Part shown: positions 45,667 to 54,824 of the stretch, piece after piece
Layout: each line of letters opens with the position of its first letter
How positions within the stretch are numbered: position 1 is the stretch's first letter
NCBI RefSeq assembly: GCF_014610845.1
Contig: NZ_JABTCG010000003.1
Location: 591,690 to 655,689, forward strand
Source of the DNA: Maribacter arenosus
GTDB lineage: Bacteria; Bacteroidota; Bacteroidia; Flavobacteriales; Flavobacteriaceae
DNA: 64,000 bases
Direction: 5' to 3'
Translations under genes and position numbers: made by a program
Notes under the pieces: model-generated
Database searches by the model: none
What the model saw: the letters and a program-made list of their open reading frames with translations, nothing else
What the model was told of the DNA's origin: nothing

Positions 45667-45922
45667 ATTTTTCAAGTGGGACGGCAATTATTTTGAGAAA
45701 CAAAACCATTCATATTTTATGCCTAGTCCAGAAGTTCGTTACGAAGCAAATTTTGGAACCACAATAATCTCGGACTTATCTGGGGATGAATTTAGGATAC
45801 TTTTTCGGTGATAGTAATCTTGAATACTATTATAAATAGCAATTATCAGTCCCATAATACTGCCAATTTATTGGACACTTTGCCTAGTCTGGACAACTTT
45901 GGAGTAACGTGACCCGTTCGAC
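45667..45922. other. intergenic region between fructan locus and right repeat
   Basis: About 256 bp with no supported gene, hairpin or promoter. It leads into the right copy of repeat R1. No terminator of the fructan operon is obvious here. Confidence 0.35.
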
Positions 45923-46433
45923 GTCTCTTTTAGTAGTTTCGTTAATTGGACCTTTTATGGGTCACTAAAACCTGAAGATTTTTCGAAATTCTTAGAGGAC
46001 TGGATATTTTAGACCCACTCAGCAAATTGCCACTTCATTGCGTTACTCTCCATTTCGGGGAAAGAGTTTCATTAAAAACGTCTTGGACATTATTCTAAAC
46101 TCAATACTTTTGGGATTACGTTTGCTTTAACTGAATTGAGGAAATATAAAAAGTTGTAAGTAATTGAAAATCAATTGTATAAAAAAAGTCAGCAATTATT
46201 AAAATTGCTAACTCATTTATAATCAAGTATTTAAAAAGTGACCTGGCTGGGGTTGGCTCGCTTCGCTTCCCTGACCCAGCACTCCCATATTGCAAATGCA
46301 AAACCAGCACAACCTTCGGTTGCCAATTTTTTATTTCATCGAATCACTCGAACAAGCTCGGTGATTCTCACAAACAAAAAAACCCGTCTCATATGAGACG
46401 GGTTTTGCACTTTTTAGTGACCTGGCTGGGGCT
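45923..46433. repeat. direct repeat R1, right copy (island boundary)
   Basis: Partner of 30155-30662. From 46240 to 46431 it is almost base-for-base identical to 30468-30660. Left of 46240 it is diverged, including the hairpin near 46190-46213. It runs into the 3' end of the functional tRNA-Lys at 46418. A tRNA-Lys 3' end is also present inside it at 46240, 179 bp from the real one. No integrase or transposase gene lies between the two copies. Confidence 0.88.
46379..46406 (-). terminator. tRNA-Lys terminator
   Basis: AAAACCCGTCTCAT and ATGAGACGGGTTTT form a perfect 14-bp self-complementary hairpin, flanked by extra A residues, which are T in the tRNA transcript. It starts 12 bases after the 3' end of tRNA-Lys on the minus strand. 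Confidence 0.88.
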
Positions 46434-46490
46434 CGAACCCAGGACCCTCTCCTTAAAAGGGAGATGCTCTACCAACTGAGCTACCAGGTC
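46418..46490 (-). tRNA. tRNA-Lys (anticodon TTT)
   Basis: A complete 73-base cloverleaf on the minus strand. The acceptor stem is GACCTGG/CCAGGTC with discriminator A. The D-arm is GCTC AGTTGGTA GAGC, and the anticodon arm is TCTCC CTTTTAA GGAGA with anticodon TTT. The T-arm is CTGGG TTCGAGC CCCAG. CCA is not encoded. Downstream, on its 3' side, lie several partial or decayed copies of it (46240, 30648, 30468, 28901, 27951), so it is a hot spot for duplication or integration. Confidence 0.97.
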
Positions 46491-46532
46491 AAAATGATAA
46501 AAATACCAAGGATGTTTCTTCCTTAGCGGCTG

Positions 46533-46562
46533 CAAATATAAGATCATTAATTTATTTAACAA
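46533..46562 (-). promoter_or_regulatory. tRNA-Lys promoter
   Basis: On the minus strand, TTG (46562-46560) is followed after exactly 19 bases by TATATTTG (46540-46533). This is the Bacteroidota vegetative promoter pattern TTG-N19-TAnnTTTG. It ends 42 bp before the tRNA 5' end. Confidence 0.8.
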
Positions 46563-46636
46563 GCCTATTTATATAGAAATTTTGGTTTTCTTTGAAATCA
46601 ATTGCAATCGGTTCATTTTAATATAAACAGTATATC

Positions 46637-47152
46637 GTGAAAATAGTCTTGGTCGGTTATATGGGAAGTGGTAAATCTACAATCGGTAAAATGCTTGCCA
46701 AGAAGTTGGGGATAGCGTTTATAGACCTGGATGAATATATCGAGGAATCGGAAGACATGGGTATTCCTAAAATATTCAAAACCAAAGGGGAGGTTTATTT
46801 TAGAAAAAAAGAATATGAATACCTAGGGGAAATTTTGAATGATCAAAAGAACTTTGTCCTGTCTACAGGTGGTGGGACGCCCTGTTATGGTGAAAACATG
46901 AATGCGATCAACAAGGCCACATCCAATGTTTTTTACCTACAAGTCACTATTGCCGCACTTATAGAGAGACTGGCTCTGGAGAAAGCGGAAAGGCCATTGA
47001 TAGCCAACATACCCGATCGGGAATTGCCCGATTTTATTGGCAAACATCTATTTGAACGCAGCTTTTTTTATGCTAAAGCCAAGCATACCATAAACAGTAA
47101 TGGTAAGGAAGTTGGAACACTTGTCACAGAAATCCAAGGTCTTTTAGTCTAA
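46637..47152 (+). CDS. aroK: shikimate kinase
   Basis: A 171-aa cytoplasmic kinase that phosphorylates shikimate with ATP in aromatic amino acid synthesis. The Walker A is GYMGSGKST (7-15). Shikimate-binding residues are in DLDEYIEE (Asp33 region), the Arg of VYFRKKEYE, and GGGTPCY (about 79-85). The lid region contains ERPLI. The gene starts with GTG at 46637; no ATG fits the family N-terminus. It is convergent with the phosphoribosyltransferase gene, the ends overlapping by 9 bp. Confidence 0.93.
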   Translation: MKIVLVGYMGSGKSTIGKMLAKKLGIAFIDLDEYIEESEDMGIPKIFKTKGEVYFRKKEYEYLGEILNDQKNFVLSTGGGTPCYGENMNAINKATSNVFYLQVTIAALIERLALEKAERPLIANIPDRELPDFIGKHLFERSFFYAKAKHTINSNGKEVGTLVTEIQGLLV

Positions 47153-47641
47153 ATAGACCATATCGTTTTTCGCTTCAAAATGCACATGTACATGTTCCTG
47201 AAGGGATGTTGATAGCGATATACCCTTATAATCCGCTTTAACAGGGTATTTTTTGTGATTCCTATTTACCAATACAGCGGTTTTCAATTGCTTCAACGGC
47301 GTTCTTAAAAAATGATGTACACCATAGATCAACGTGGTACCCGAATTAAGGACGTCATCGACCAAAACAATCGATTTGTTTTTATAATCTTCCGCGGCAA
47401 TGGAAGTTTTTACTTCACCTTCCAACGGATTGCTCTTATTCATCGATACCTTGCAGAGCGTAATTTCAGCATCTGTAATACTTCGAAGTACATGTTGTAT
47501 TTTCTTTGCGAATTTTAGTCCACCCCCTTCTATACCGGCAAGAATGATTTCCTTTTCCGCAACATTGGCCTCAAGGATCTGATAGGCAATTCTACGTACT
47601 TTATGCTGTATCTTTTGATGCGATAGTATTTTATTATCCAT
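47144..47641 (-). CDS. phosphoribosyltransferase family protein
   Basis: 165 aa, starting at the ATG at 47641 (MDNKILSHQKIQHKVRRIAYQILE), which fits PyrR-like proteins. The PRPP-binding motif is SIVLVDDVLNSGTTLIYG (about 105-122), and IEGGGLKFA is the flexible-loop side. It could be a PyrR-type uracil phosphoribosyltransferase/regulator or another type I PRTase. There is no pyrimidine gene nearby to support PyrR. It is the last of three minus-strand genes with the methyltransferase (10 bp) and S4 protein. Confidence 0.82.
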   Translation of the reverse strand: MDNKILSHQKIQHKVRRIAYQILEANVAEKEIILAGIEGGGLKFAKKIQHVLRSITDAEITLCKVSMNKSNPLEGEVKTSIAAEDYKNKSIVLVDDVLNSGTTLIYGVHHFLRTPLKQLKTAVLVNRNHKKYPVKADYKGISLSTSLQEHVHVHFEAKNDMVYLD

Positions 47642-47651
47642 GGGTATCGGT

Positions 47652-48236
47652 TTACTTTTCAAAGATAAAGAACAGTTCATTATCTTTTCTTGGTTTGATT
47701 GAATTATATGCCGGTTCAAGCACCTTGATGGTAAAGTATTGGCTAAAAATGGATCTATATTCCGCTACACTTCCTCCAAAGGGCGGGCCATCTTCAGTAA
47801 GTGGGAAGTCAAAAAGCAGACCTGATAATTTCCCGTTTGGTCCCAGTAGGCCATGCATCTTCATGGCATAGGCTTCCCGTAACGAAGGGTCAAGGGCACA
47901 AAAAAAAGTTTGTTCCAGAATCAGGTCGAAATCAGAAATCGTTAGATCAAAAAAATCCATATGGATCAAATGATTATCAGGGAAAGAAGGAATTCTTGCT
48001 TTTAGGTTTTGTAAAGGCTGTAAGGCAATATCGATGACATAAATATTGGTAAATCCTTTCTTGAAAAGATATTCAACCTCATGACCATTACCCGCACCAG
48101 GAATAAGTATTTTACTGTTTTTATCTTTTAACTGATCAATATACTCCTTAAGGGGTGTTGAGACATATCCAATATCCCATCCCGTGGTATTTTGGGCGTA
48201 TTTGTCGTCCCAGTACTCTTTATTCAGATTCCTCAT
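47652..48236 (-). CDS. TPMT-family SAM-dependent methyltransferase
   Basis: 194 aa. Typical thiopurine methyltransferase-type features are an N-terminal YWDDKYAQNTTGWDIGYVSTPL, the SAM motif ILIPGAGNGHEVEYLFKKGF, VIDIALQPL, and an EQTFFCALDP motif as in this family. Such enzymes methylate S, Se or halide acceptors. The natural substrate in Bacteroidota is not established. It overlaps the upstream S4-domain gene by 17 bp, so the two are co-translated. Confidence 0.87.
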   Translation of the reverse strand: MRNLNKEYWDDKYAQNTTGWDIGYVSTPLKEYIDQLKDKNSKILIPGAGNGHEVEYLFKKGFTNIYVIDIALQPLQNLKARIPSFPDNHLIHMDFFDLTISDFDLILEQTFFCALDPSLREAYAMKMHGLLGPNGKLSGLLFDFPLTEDGPPFGGSVAEYRSIFSQYFTIKVLEPAYNSIKPRKDNELFFIFEK

Positions 48237-48594
48237 CTAGGTATTCATTTATTTCCCTCCGATCTTTTTTGGTGGGTCTGCCGGTCCCTTTTTTACGATA
48301 ATATGCTTTTGAATACTTCAATAGCTCATCATTTTCAAAAGCTTCCTTAGGGGTGGTATCTTTCCTATAAATATCCACCAATTTGGCACCAATGCGATTT
48401 TTTGGAATATCCAAAACGATGCATTGATAATTAATCTGGTTCTTACGTACGGTAATTTCATCAGTTGGGTAAACCTCCCTAGATGGTTTCGATACCTGGC
48501 CGTTTATTTTTACCTGACCCTTTTTACAGGCGGTTGTGGCAATATTCCGGGTTTTGAAATAACGGGTATGCCACAAGTATTTGTCAATACGCAT
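48220..48594 (-). CDS. S4-domain RNA-binding protein (HslR-like)
   Basis: 124 aa. The S4 RNA-binding fold is at the N-terminus (MRIDKYLWHTRYFKTRNIATTACKKGQVKINGQVSKPSREV), followed by a Lys/Arg-rich tail (YRKKGTGRPTKKDRREI). This is the layout of heat-shock protein 15 (HslR), which rescues stalled 50S subunits carrying peptidyl-tRNA. It is first in a three-gene minus-strand operon. Confidence 0.9.
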   Translation of the reverse strand: MRIDKYLWHTRYFKTRNIATTACKKGQVKINGQVSKPSREVYPTDEITVRKNQINYQCIVLDIPKNRIGAKLVDIYRKDTTPKEAFENDELLKYSKAYYRKKGTGRPTKKDRREINEYLDEESE

Positions 48595-48677
48595 GTTCTG
48601 TCAAAATTCTTTGTTAAGGAGCTCTACAAAAATACATAAAATTGTATCTTGCGACCTTAAATTGCTAATTGTTGAAA

Positions 48678-49595
48678 ATGAAAAATAGTGTTGTAGTTCT
48701 TTTAGTGCTATTCGTTGTATGGTCGTGCAAGAAAGATGATGAAGAGGAAACTATAGTAGTAGCTTCCCGAACTTTGAGTGAAGTGGCCGTAGAAAACGAT
48801 GCCGATATAAGAGAGTACTTGGAGACCCATTTTTACAACTATGAAGAGTTTGCTGCAAACCCTGAAGGTTTTGACTATACGATTACCTTGGATACCATAG
48901 CTGGTGATAATGCGGATAAGACCCCCTTGATCGATCAGGTGGAATCTTTAAAAATAAATGTATCCTCAGTAAACTTTAGCTTGAGTACCGATGAAGAAGA
49001 TATTGAACATACCTTATATTATTTAGTGGCAAGACAGGGAATAGGCACATCACCCTCGGTAGCCGATTCAACCTATTTGAATTATGAGGGATTAAGGCTA
49101 AACGGTAAAGTCTTCGATGCGCAAACAGGTAGTCCTGTTTGGTTCGATTTGGTGAATTCCATTTCTGGATTCAAGAACGGTATGTCCTTGTTCAAAGCAG
49201 GAGGGGAGGTTGTTGAAAATGAGGATGGAACTTTTGAAGTCCTTGACACCGGGGTAGGAATCATTATAATGCCATCGGGTTTAGGCTATTTTTCCAGTAG
49301 TACACCAGGGGCTTCTTACGCCCCATTGATCTTTAAGATTGATTTATTGAGGGTAGAGGAGTCCGATCATGATCAAGATGGGGTCCCGTCGATCCTTGAA
49401 GATTTGGATGGGGATAAAAACGTTGGTAACGACAATACGGATGGTGATAATTTCCCCAATTATTTTGACCCGGACGATGATGGGGACGGGATAGCCACAA
49501 TAACGGAAATTTCGGATGAGGACGGGAATATCATAATTCCATATCCAGATACCGATAATGACGGCACTCCGGATTATTTGGATCCTGATAATTAG
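48678..49595 (+). CDS. FKBP-type peptidyl-prolyl isomerase lipoprotein with TSP3-like Ca repeats
   Basis: About 305 aa; the ATG at 48678 gives a lipobox with Cys17 ([14 protein letters not shown]). Residues about 100-220 are an FKBP domain ([58 protein letters not shown]). The C-terminal ~75 residues are Asp-rich calcium-binding repeats ([46 protein letters not shown]) like thrombospondin type 3. It probably folds or stabilises outer-membrane proteins. The acidic residues after Cys suggest surface exposure. Confidence 0.9.
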   Translation: MKNSVVVLLVLFVVWSCKKDDEEETIVVASRTLSEVAVENDADIREYLETHFYNYEEFAANPEGFDYTITLDTIAGDNADKTPLIDQVESLKINVSSVNFSLSTDEEDIEHTLYYLVARQGIGTSPSVADSTYLNYEGLRLNGKVFDAQTGSPVWFDLVNSISGFKNGMSLFKAGGEVVENEDGTFEVLDTGVGIIIMPSGLGYFSSSTPGASYAPLIFKIDLLRVEESDHDQDGVPSILEDLDGDKNVGNDNTDGDNFPNYFDPDDDGDGIATITEISDEDGNIIIPYPDTDNDGTPDYLDPDN

Positions 49596-49611
49596 AGCAT
49601 CGTAATAACAC

Positions 49612-49643
49612 AAAAAGCCCTGACGGTACCGTCAGGGCTTTTT
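49612..49643. terminator. bidirectional terminator between convergent genes
   Basis: AAAAAGCCCTGACGGT and ACCGTCAGGGCTTTTT form a perfect 16-bp self-complementary hairpin. A runs on one side and T runs on the other, so it can end both the FKBP gene and the convergent porin gene. Confidence 0.93.
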
Positions 49644-49662
49644 AATGTTTATCCGACTTAAA

Positions 49663-50274
49663 TTATAGTTTTAACGATAGCCCGAAAATAACCTGGGAGG
49701 GTCTTGAATCTACCCTTCCTGAAATATCGGTAACATTATTTCCGATAAAGTTGGCCTCATTTTCAGAGAAGCCCCTTTCATAGCGAACATCCAATCCAAT
49801 TTTACCTAAGTTTACCCCGGCACCAAGATGTAACCCAACTGTAAAATCATTTTGAACATCCTCTATTTCTACATCGCCAAGATCGTTGTTTAATGTATAC
49901 TGAAATGCGGGACCGGCAAAAATGTGCAATGGCCCTATAATCTTATAACCTAGAAGTACAGGAAGATCTATTTTGGAAATATCATAATCATTGGTGCTAC
50001 CATCAAAATCATAACTACTTTTTGTCATGGTATAGACCAATTCGGGTCTGAGATAGATTTTTGGCAAATCCAATTTTCCAAAGACACCAACGTGGAAGCC
50101 TACCTTCCCATCCGAACCTTGAATAATATCCTCTCCAGCATCAGCCACAGAACCAATGAGATCACCGTTCTTGTTGTAGTTAAGTCCAGCTTTTATACCG
50201 AAACCTGAATCACTTTGTGCAAATGCTGTCATGCTACCTAAAGCAAAAACTACCAATAAAATCGTTTTTTTCAT
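49663..50274 (-). CDS. porin family outer-membrane beta-barrel protein
   Basis: 203 aa with signal peptide MKKTILLVVFALGSMTAFAQ. Eight or so amphipathic strands are visible, e.g. SGFGIKAGLNYNKNGDL, FHVGVFGKLDLPKIYLRPELVYT, FTVGLHLGAGVNLGKIGLDVRYERGF, ending QVIFGLSLKL. This is the opacity/OmpA-like small barrel (OMP_b-brl_2/PorT-like) found in many copies in Bacteroidota. No transport or adhesion partner is nearby. Function unknown. Confidence 0.85.
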   Translation of the reverse strand: MKKTILLVVFALGSMTAFAQSDSGFGIKAGLNYNKNGDLIGSVADAGEDIIQGSDGKVGFHVGVFGKLDLPKIYLRPELVYTMTKSSYDFDGSTNDYDISKIDLPVLLGYKIIGPLHIFAGPAFQYTLNNDLGDVEIEDVQNDFTVGLHLGAGVNLGKIGLDVRYERGFSENEANFIGNNVTDISGRVDSRPSQVIFGLSLKL

Positions 50275-50546
50275 AATGCTCTTATTTAATATTGTTTTGG
50301 AATCAAGAACGATACCAATCGTTCTTGTTATCTAACAAAAAGAACGACAAGGCTTTTTCTTTATTGTTACAGGTATTGTCATTTAAAAAAAAATAATGTT
50401 TTTAGCAGATATGCCGAAGAATACAATAAGCCATGTAAAAAGGGGATTCTATTCGCTATTATGAAGTCTGATTAATCGAAAACTTTATTTTTTCGTTAAG
50501 GACTTTATGAGGGGTAGTTGATTATATTTGCCTTTTTAAATAGAAA
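50275..50546. promoter_or_regulatory. divergent promoter region upstream of tgt
   Basis: TATATTTG at 50523-50530 matches the -7 element TAnnTTTG and lies 17 bp before the TTG start of tgt. A clean -33 TTG at the right distance is not visible. No gene is present in this 272-bp gap. Confidence 0.45.
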
Positions 50547-51677
50547 TTGCGGTTCACACTAAAACATACAGACCCTCAGAGTAAAGCACGTGCAGGTAAA
50601 ATGGTTACTGATCATGGGGTTATTGAAACCCCTATTTTTATGCCTGTAGGTACAGTGGCATCGGTAAAAGGGGTTCATCAAAAGGAGTTGAAGGAAGAGA
50701 TAAATCCCGATGTTATTCTGGGGAATACGTACCATTTGTTCCTTCGTCCTAAAATTCATATTCTGCAACAAGCAGGGGGATTGCATAAATTTATGGGCTG
50801 GGACCGTAATATTTTGACCGATAGCGGAGGTTATCAGGTGTATTCATTGTCAGCGAACCGAAAGATCAAGGAAGAGGGGGTAAAGTTCAAATCGCACATC
50901 GATGGATCCATGCACATGTTCACCCCGGAAAATGTGATGGAGATCCAACGGGTGATCGGGGCCGATATTATCATGGCCTTTGATGAATGTACGCCTTATC
51001 CCTGTGATTATAAGTATGCCCAGCGATCGATGCATATGACACATCGATGGTTAGACCGCTGTATTGCACATTTAGAGAAAACACCCTATGCCTATGATTA
51101 TTCGCAATCGTTCTTTCCGATCGTCCAAGGGTCAACCTATAAAGATCTGCGTCAACAATCGGCGGAGTATATAGCCAATGCCGGAGCAGAGGGGAATGCT
51201 ATAGGAGGGCTTTCAGTTGGGGAACCGGCCGAGGAAATGTATGCCATGACCGAGGTGGTATGTGATATCTTGCCCGAGGATAAACCAAGATATTTAATGG
51301 GCGTGGGTACGCCTATCAATATTTTGGAGAATATTGCCCTGGGTATCGATATGTTCGACTGTGTAATGCCTACACGCAATGCCAGGAATGGAATGCTTTT
51401 TACGGCAAATGGCACGATAAACATCAAGAATAAAAAGTGGGAAGATGATTTTTCGCCCATAGACGAAATGGGATTTACCTTTGTGGATAAGGAATATTCA
51501 AAGGCCTATTTACGACATTTGTTCGCGGCCAATGAATATCTTGGGAAGCAGATTGCGACAATACATAATCTTGGATTTTACTTGTGGTTGGTTCGTGAGG
51601 CAAGAAGGCATATTTTAGCGGGGGATTTTACCTCTTGGAAGAACACCATGGTCAAACAAATGGATAAAAGACTTTAA
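50547..51677 (+). CDS. tgt: queuine/preQ1 tRNA-ribosyltransferase (zinc Cys residues absent)
   Basis: A 376-aa enzyme that swaps guanine-34 for preQ1 in tRNAs with GUN anticodons, the committed step of queuosine formation. DSGGYQVYSL (catalytic Asp region), FDECTPYP, GGLSVGEP and FDCVMPTRNARNG (nucleophile Asp) are all present. Bacterial TGTs normally bind zinc with CxCxxC plus His after a KY/WEDDFxPxDP segment. Here that stretch is KWEDDFSPIDEMGFTFVDKEYSKAY, with no Cys, though HNLGFY with its His is kept. The start codon is TTG (MRFTLKHTD). It starts a tight run tgt-lptF/G-EamA. Confidence 0.93.
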   Translation: MRFTLKHTDPQSKARAGKMVTDHGVIETPIFMPVGTVASVKGVHQKELKEEINPDVILGNTYHLFLRPKIHILQQAGGLHKFMGWDRNILTDSGGYQVYSLSANRKIKEEGVKFKSHIDGSMHMFTPENVMEIQRVIGADIIMAFDECTPYPCDYKYAQRSMHMTHRWLDRCIAHLEKTPYAYDYSQSFFPIVQGSTYKDLRQQSAEYIANAGAEGNAIGGLSVGEPAEEMYAMTEVVCDILPEDKPRYLMGVGTPINILENIALGIDMFDCVMPTRNARNGMLFTANGTINIKNKKWEDDFSPIDEMGFTFVDKEYSKAYLRHLFAANEYLGKQIATIHNLGFYLWLVREARRHILAGDFTSWKNTMVKQMDKRL

Positions 51678-51679
51678 CC

Positions 51680-52759
51680 GTGAACATTTTAGACAAATAC
51701 ATACTAAAACGGTATTTGGTCACCTTTGCAGTGATGTTATTGCTCTTTATCCCTATCGGAATCATGGCGAATCTTGCCGAGCAAATCGGTAAAATGATCG
51801 ATAACGACGCACCGACCAATGAGATTATCATTTACTACCTGAATTTCACGATTTATATCGGCAGTCTGTTATTTCCGATTTTCCTGTTTTTATCGATTAT
51901 CTTCTTTACCTCCAAATTGGCTAGTAACACCGAAATCGTGGCCATTTTAAGTTCGGGTGTTTCGTATAATCGTTTTTTGCGTCCGTATTTGATCGGGGCT
52001 ACGATAATAGCAGTAACAATGTTGGTCATGGCCATGTTCATTGTTCCCAATGCCAGTAAGGGTTATAATGAATTCAAATTCAAATACCTGAAAAAAGGAA
52101 AACAGGATCGAATAACGAGTAACATCTTCAATCAATTGAATGAAAATGATTTTCTGTATGTAAGCAGTTTTGATCCTGCACGCCAAAATGCCAATAAGTT
52201 TACCTTTGAGCGCTTTAATGATGATAATACGTTGGATTTCAAGATGTCGGCCAATAGTATCCGATGGGTTGAAAAGGATAGTATCTATAGGCTTGTCAAA
52301 TATTCCAAACGAAAGATGGTAGGGGATTCTGCCATTATGGAAACCAAGAACAGGTTGGATACGTTGTTTGCTTTCAAGATCGATGATCTAACCCCGGTTT
52401 CCTATATCGCGGAAACCAAAAACCTCTATGAACTCAATAAGTTCATCAAGGACCAAAAAAGGAAGGGGGCCTCGAACATTAATAGTTATCTCCTGGTCAA
52501 ATATAGAAGGTGGGCATTGCCCTTGACCGCGTTTATACTAACGATAATTGCGGTGGCGGTGTCTTCCGTAAAAAGAAGGGGAGGTATGGGAGTAAACCTA
52601 GCCTTCGGTATTGGGGTAGCATTCATCTATATCTTTTTCGACAGGGTTTTCGGTACCTTGGCGGAACAGGCCGGTTTTTCACCCTTATTGGCCGTGATCA
52701 TTCCCAATATAGTTTTTGGTATTCTAGCCTTTTACCTATTGCAAAATGCCAAGCGTTAA
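51680..52759 (+). CDS. LptF/LptG family permease
   Basis: 359 aa starting at GTG (51680), 2 bp after tgt. It has two N-terminal helices (KRYLVTFAVMLLLFIPIGIMANL; IGSLLFPIFLFLSIIFFTSKL) and a third near 105-125. A periplasmic beta-jellyroll follows (about 130-270), then three C-terminal helices (LTAFILTIIAVAVSSVKRRGGMGVNLAFGIGVAFIYIFFDRVF). LptF/G work with LptB to extract lipopolysaccharide from the inner membrane. Whether this is LptF or LptG cannot be decided from one member. It overlaps the EamA gene by 14 bp. Confidence 0.9.
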   Translation: MNILDKYILKRYLVTFAVMLLLFIPIGIMANLAEQIGKMIDNDAPTNEIIIYYLNFTIYIGSLLFPIFLFLSIIFFTSKLASNTEIVAILSSGVSYNRFLRPYLIGATIIAVTMLVMAMFIVPNASKGYNEFKFKYLKKGKQDRITSNIFNQLNENDFLYVSSFDPARQNANKFTFERFNDDNTLDFKMSANSIRWVEKDSIYRLVKYSKRKMVGDSAIMETKNRLDTLFAFKIDDLTPVSYIAETKNLYELNKFIKDQKRKGASNINSYLLVKYRRWALPLTAFILTIIAVAVSSVKRRGGMGVNLAFGIGVAFIYIFFDRVFGTLAEQAGFSPLLAVIIPNIVFGILAFYLLQNAKR

Positions 52760-53639
52760 ACTTAAGAATTACCTTCACCTTCATCTGATCGTTTTTATCT
52801 GGGGCTTTACTGCCGTATTGGGTAAGTTGATCACCATCGATGCAATTCCTTTGGTTTGGTACCGAATGCTTATAGCCACCATACTTATTTATCTCTATAT
52901 CGGTACGCGGAAATATTCGCTTAAAATTTCTAAAAAAGGGCTGATTTGGATGATTGTCGGGGGCATAACCATTGCCCTGCATTGGGTCACCTTCTTTCAG
53001 GCGATCAAAGTATCGAATGTATCGGTTACTTTGGCAACCATGTCTACGGCCTCGTTTTTCACGGCAATTCTTGAGCCCATATGGTATGGCAGAAAGATCA
53101 TTGTGTACGAAATTGTATTTGGCATCATCATCATTTTTGGGTTGTATATTATATTTCAGGTAGAAACCGATTATCTCTACGGCATACTCCTTGCGTTGAT
53201 TTCGTCCTTTTTATCCGTTGTTTTTACCTTGATCAATGGCAAATTGACCACATATCAAAAACCATCGGTCATTTCCTTTTTTGAACTTGGGACCGGTGTA
53301 TTGCTTTTAACGGGATTCTTGGCACTACAGAATGATTTTTCATTGGAATTTTTTAAACTATCGGGTTCCGATTGGGTGTATATCGGAATACTAGCTTCTA
53401 TCTGTACGGCGTATGCCTTTATCGCTTCGGTAAAGATAATGCGCTATATCACTCCTTATACGGTGGTGCTGACCGTTAATATGGAACCTATCTATGGAAT
53501 TGTATTGGCTTTTATTATTTTGGGGGATGATGAGAGAATGCAACCGCTTTTCTATGTTGGGGCTCTTGTCATTATTCTAACCGTCATTGCTAATGGTGTA
53601 TTGAAACAAATGGGCGTTAAGAAAATAGGTAAGATTTAA
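52746..53639 (+). CDS. EamA family (DMT) transporter
   Basis: A 297-aa membrane protein of ten helices arranged as two EamA repeats. The first (about 10-135) contains VFIWGFTAVLGKLITIDAIPLVWYRMLIA and NVSVTLATMSTASFFTAILEPI. The second (about 150-285) contains ICTAYAFIASVKIMRYITPYTVVLTVNMEPIYGIVLAFIILGD. Family members export amino acids or other small metabolites. The substrate here is unknown. It is translationally coupled to the LptF/G gene. Confidence 0.9.
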   Translation: MPSVKLKNYLHLHLIVFIWGFTAVLGKLITIDAIPLVWYRMLIATILIYLYIGTRKYSLKISKKGLIWMIVGGITIALHWVTFFQAIKVSNVSVTLATMSTASFFTAILEPIWYGRKIIVYEIVFGIIIIFGLYIIFQVETDYLYGILLALISSFLSVVFTLINGKLTTYQKPSVISFFELGTGVLLLTGFLALQNDFSLEFFKLSGSDWVYIGILASICTAYAFIASVKIMRYITPYTVVLTVNMEPIYGIVLAFIILGDDERMQPLFYVGALVIILTVIANGVLKQMGVKKIGKI

Positions 53640-53664
53640 GGTATAGGGTTCCCCGATATTATTT

Positions 53665-53672
53665 TATATTTG
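53665..53672 (+). promoter_or_regulatory. -7 element upstream of accA
   Basis: TATATTTG matches TAnnTTTG and lies 31 bp before the accA ATG. The -33 element is not clear. The 5' UTR just after it contains CAAACTAACTAAAC, the reverse complement of part of the GAGTTAGTT element, which may be chance. Confidence 0.55.
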
Positions 53673-53703
53673 TCCAGTCAAACTAACTAAACCTACCTAA
53701 TTC

Positions 53704-54657
53704 ATGGAATATTTGGATTTTGAACTTCCCATAAAAGAGCTCGAAGATCAGCTTGATAAATGTATGATCATTGGAGAGGAAAGTGATGTGGATGTCACCG
53801 AAACCTGTAAGCAGATTGAAATAAAGTTGGCCGAAATGCGTAAGGATATTTACAAAAACCTTACCGCATGGCAACGCGTTCAGCTTTCTAGACATCCAAA
53901 TAGACCATATACCTTGGATTATATCAAGGCGATTTGTGGGGATACTTTCTTGGAACTACATGGCGATCGTACGGTAAAGGATGATAAGGCCATGATCGGT
54001 GGCTTGGGCAAGATAGGAGATCAAAGCTATATGTTCATAGGCCAACAGAAAGGGTATAATACCAAAACAAGACAATTCCGGAATTTTGGTATGGCCAACC
54101 CTGAAGGCTATAGAAAGGCTTTACGACTAATGAAATCGGCTGAAAAGTTCGGGATTCCAGTTGTTTGTTTTATCGATACCCCAGGTGCTTATCCTGGTAT
54201 TGAGGCCGAAGAACGTGGACAAGGGGAGGCCATAGCCAGGAACATTTTGGAAATGACACGATTAAAAGTGCCCATTATCGTTACCATAATCGGAGAAGGC
54301 GCTTCAGGTGGTGCTTTGGGTATTGGTGTTGGGGATCGTGTTCTGATGTTGGAGAATACCTGGTATTCAGTAATTTCTCCCGAATCGTGCTCCTCGATTT
54401 TATGGAGAAGTTGGGAGTACAAAGAACAAGCGGCAGATGCACTTAAACTGACTGCCCCTGACATGAAAAAATTGAAGTTGATCGATGAAATTGTCCGTGA
54501 ACCAGTGGGTGGTGCCCATAGGAATCGAGAGAAGACTTTTGAAATCGTAAAGAATAAAATAACTGCACATTACGAGGAATTGGAAAAGTTATCACCAAAG
54601 GAATTGGTGGATTCACGTATGGATAAATATGTAAATATGGGTGTTTTCAATGGTTAA
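53704..54657 (+). CDS. accA: acetyl-CoA carboxylase carboxyltransferase subunit alpha
   Basis: 317 aa, the usual length. It forms malonyl-CoA with AccD, using carboxybiotin from AccB/AccC, in the first step of fatty acid synthesis. Family signatures are [134 protein letters not shown]. It stands alone with its own promoter. Confidence 0.97.
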   Translation: MEYLDFELPIKELEDQLDKCMIIGEESDVDVTETCKQIEIKLAEMRKDIYKNLTAWQRVQLSRHPNRPYTLDYIKAICGDTFLELHGDRTVKDDKAMIGGLGKIGDQSYMFIGQQKGYNTKTRQFRNFGMANPEGYRKALRLMKSAEKFGIPVVCFIDTPGAYPGIEAEERGQGEAIARNILEMTRLKVPIIVTIIGEGASGGALGIGVGDRVLMLENTWYSVISPESCSSILWRSWEYKEQAADALKLTAPDMKKLKLIDEIVREPVGGAHRNREKTFEIVKNKITAHYEELEKLSPKELVDSRMDKYVNMGVFNG

Positions 54658-54824
54658 TCCTCATTTTTAGTACCGTTCATAAATCTTTGCTTTTTCCTTT
54701 CCCTACTTTTTTCTGTTATCAACAGTTTTTGTAACTTATCAACAGGTAAATTGTTAATGAACCGTTGAAATAGTTAGCCTGTAAACACATGTTAACTTAA
54801 GGTTAATTACATACTTTCGCATTC

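Noticed and set aside
53675..53690. CAAACTAACTAAAC before accA as an inverse copy of the GAGTTAGTT element
   Set aside because: Only part of the element matches, in the opposite orientation and in a 5' UTR; probably chance.
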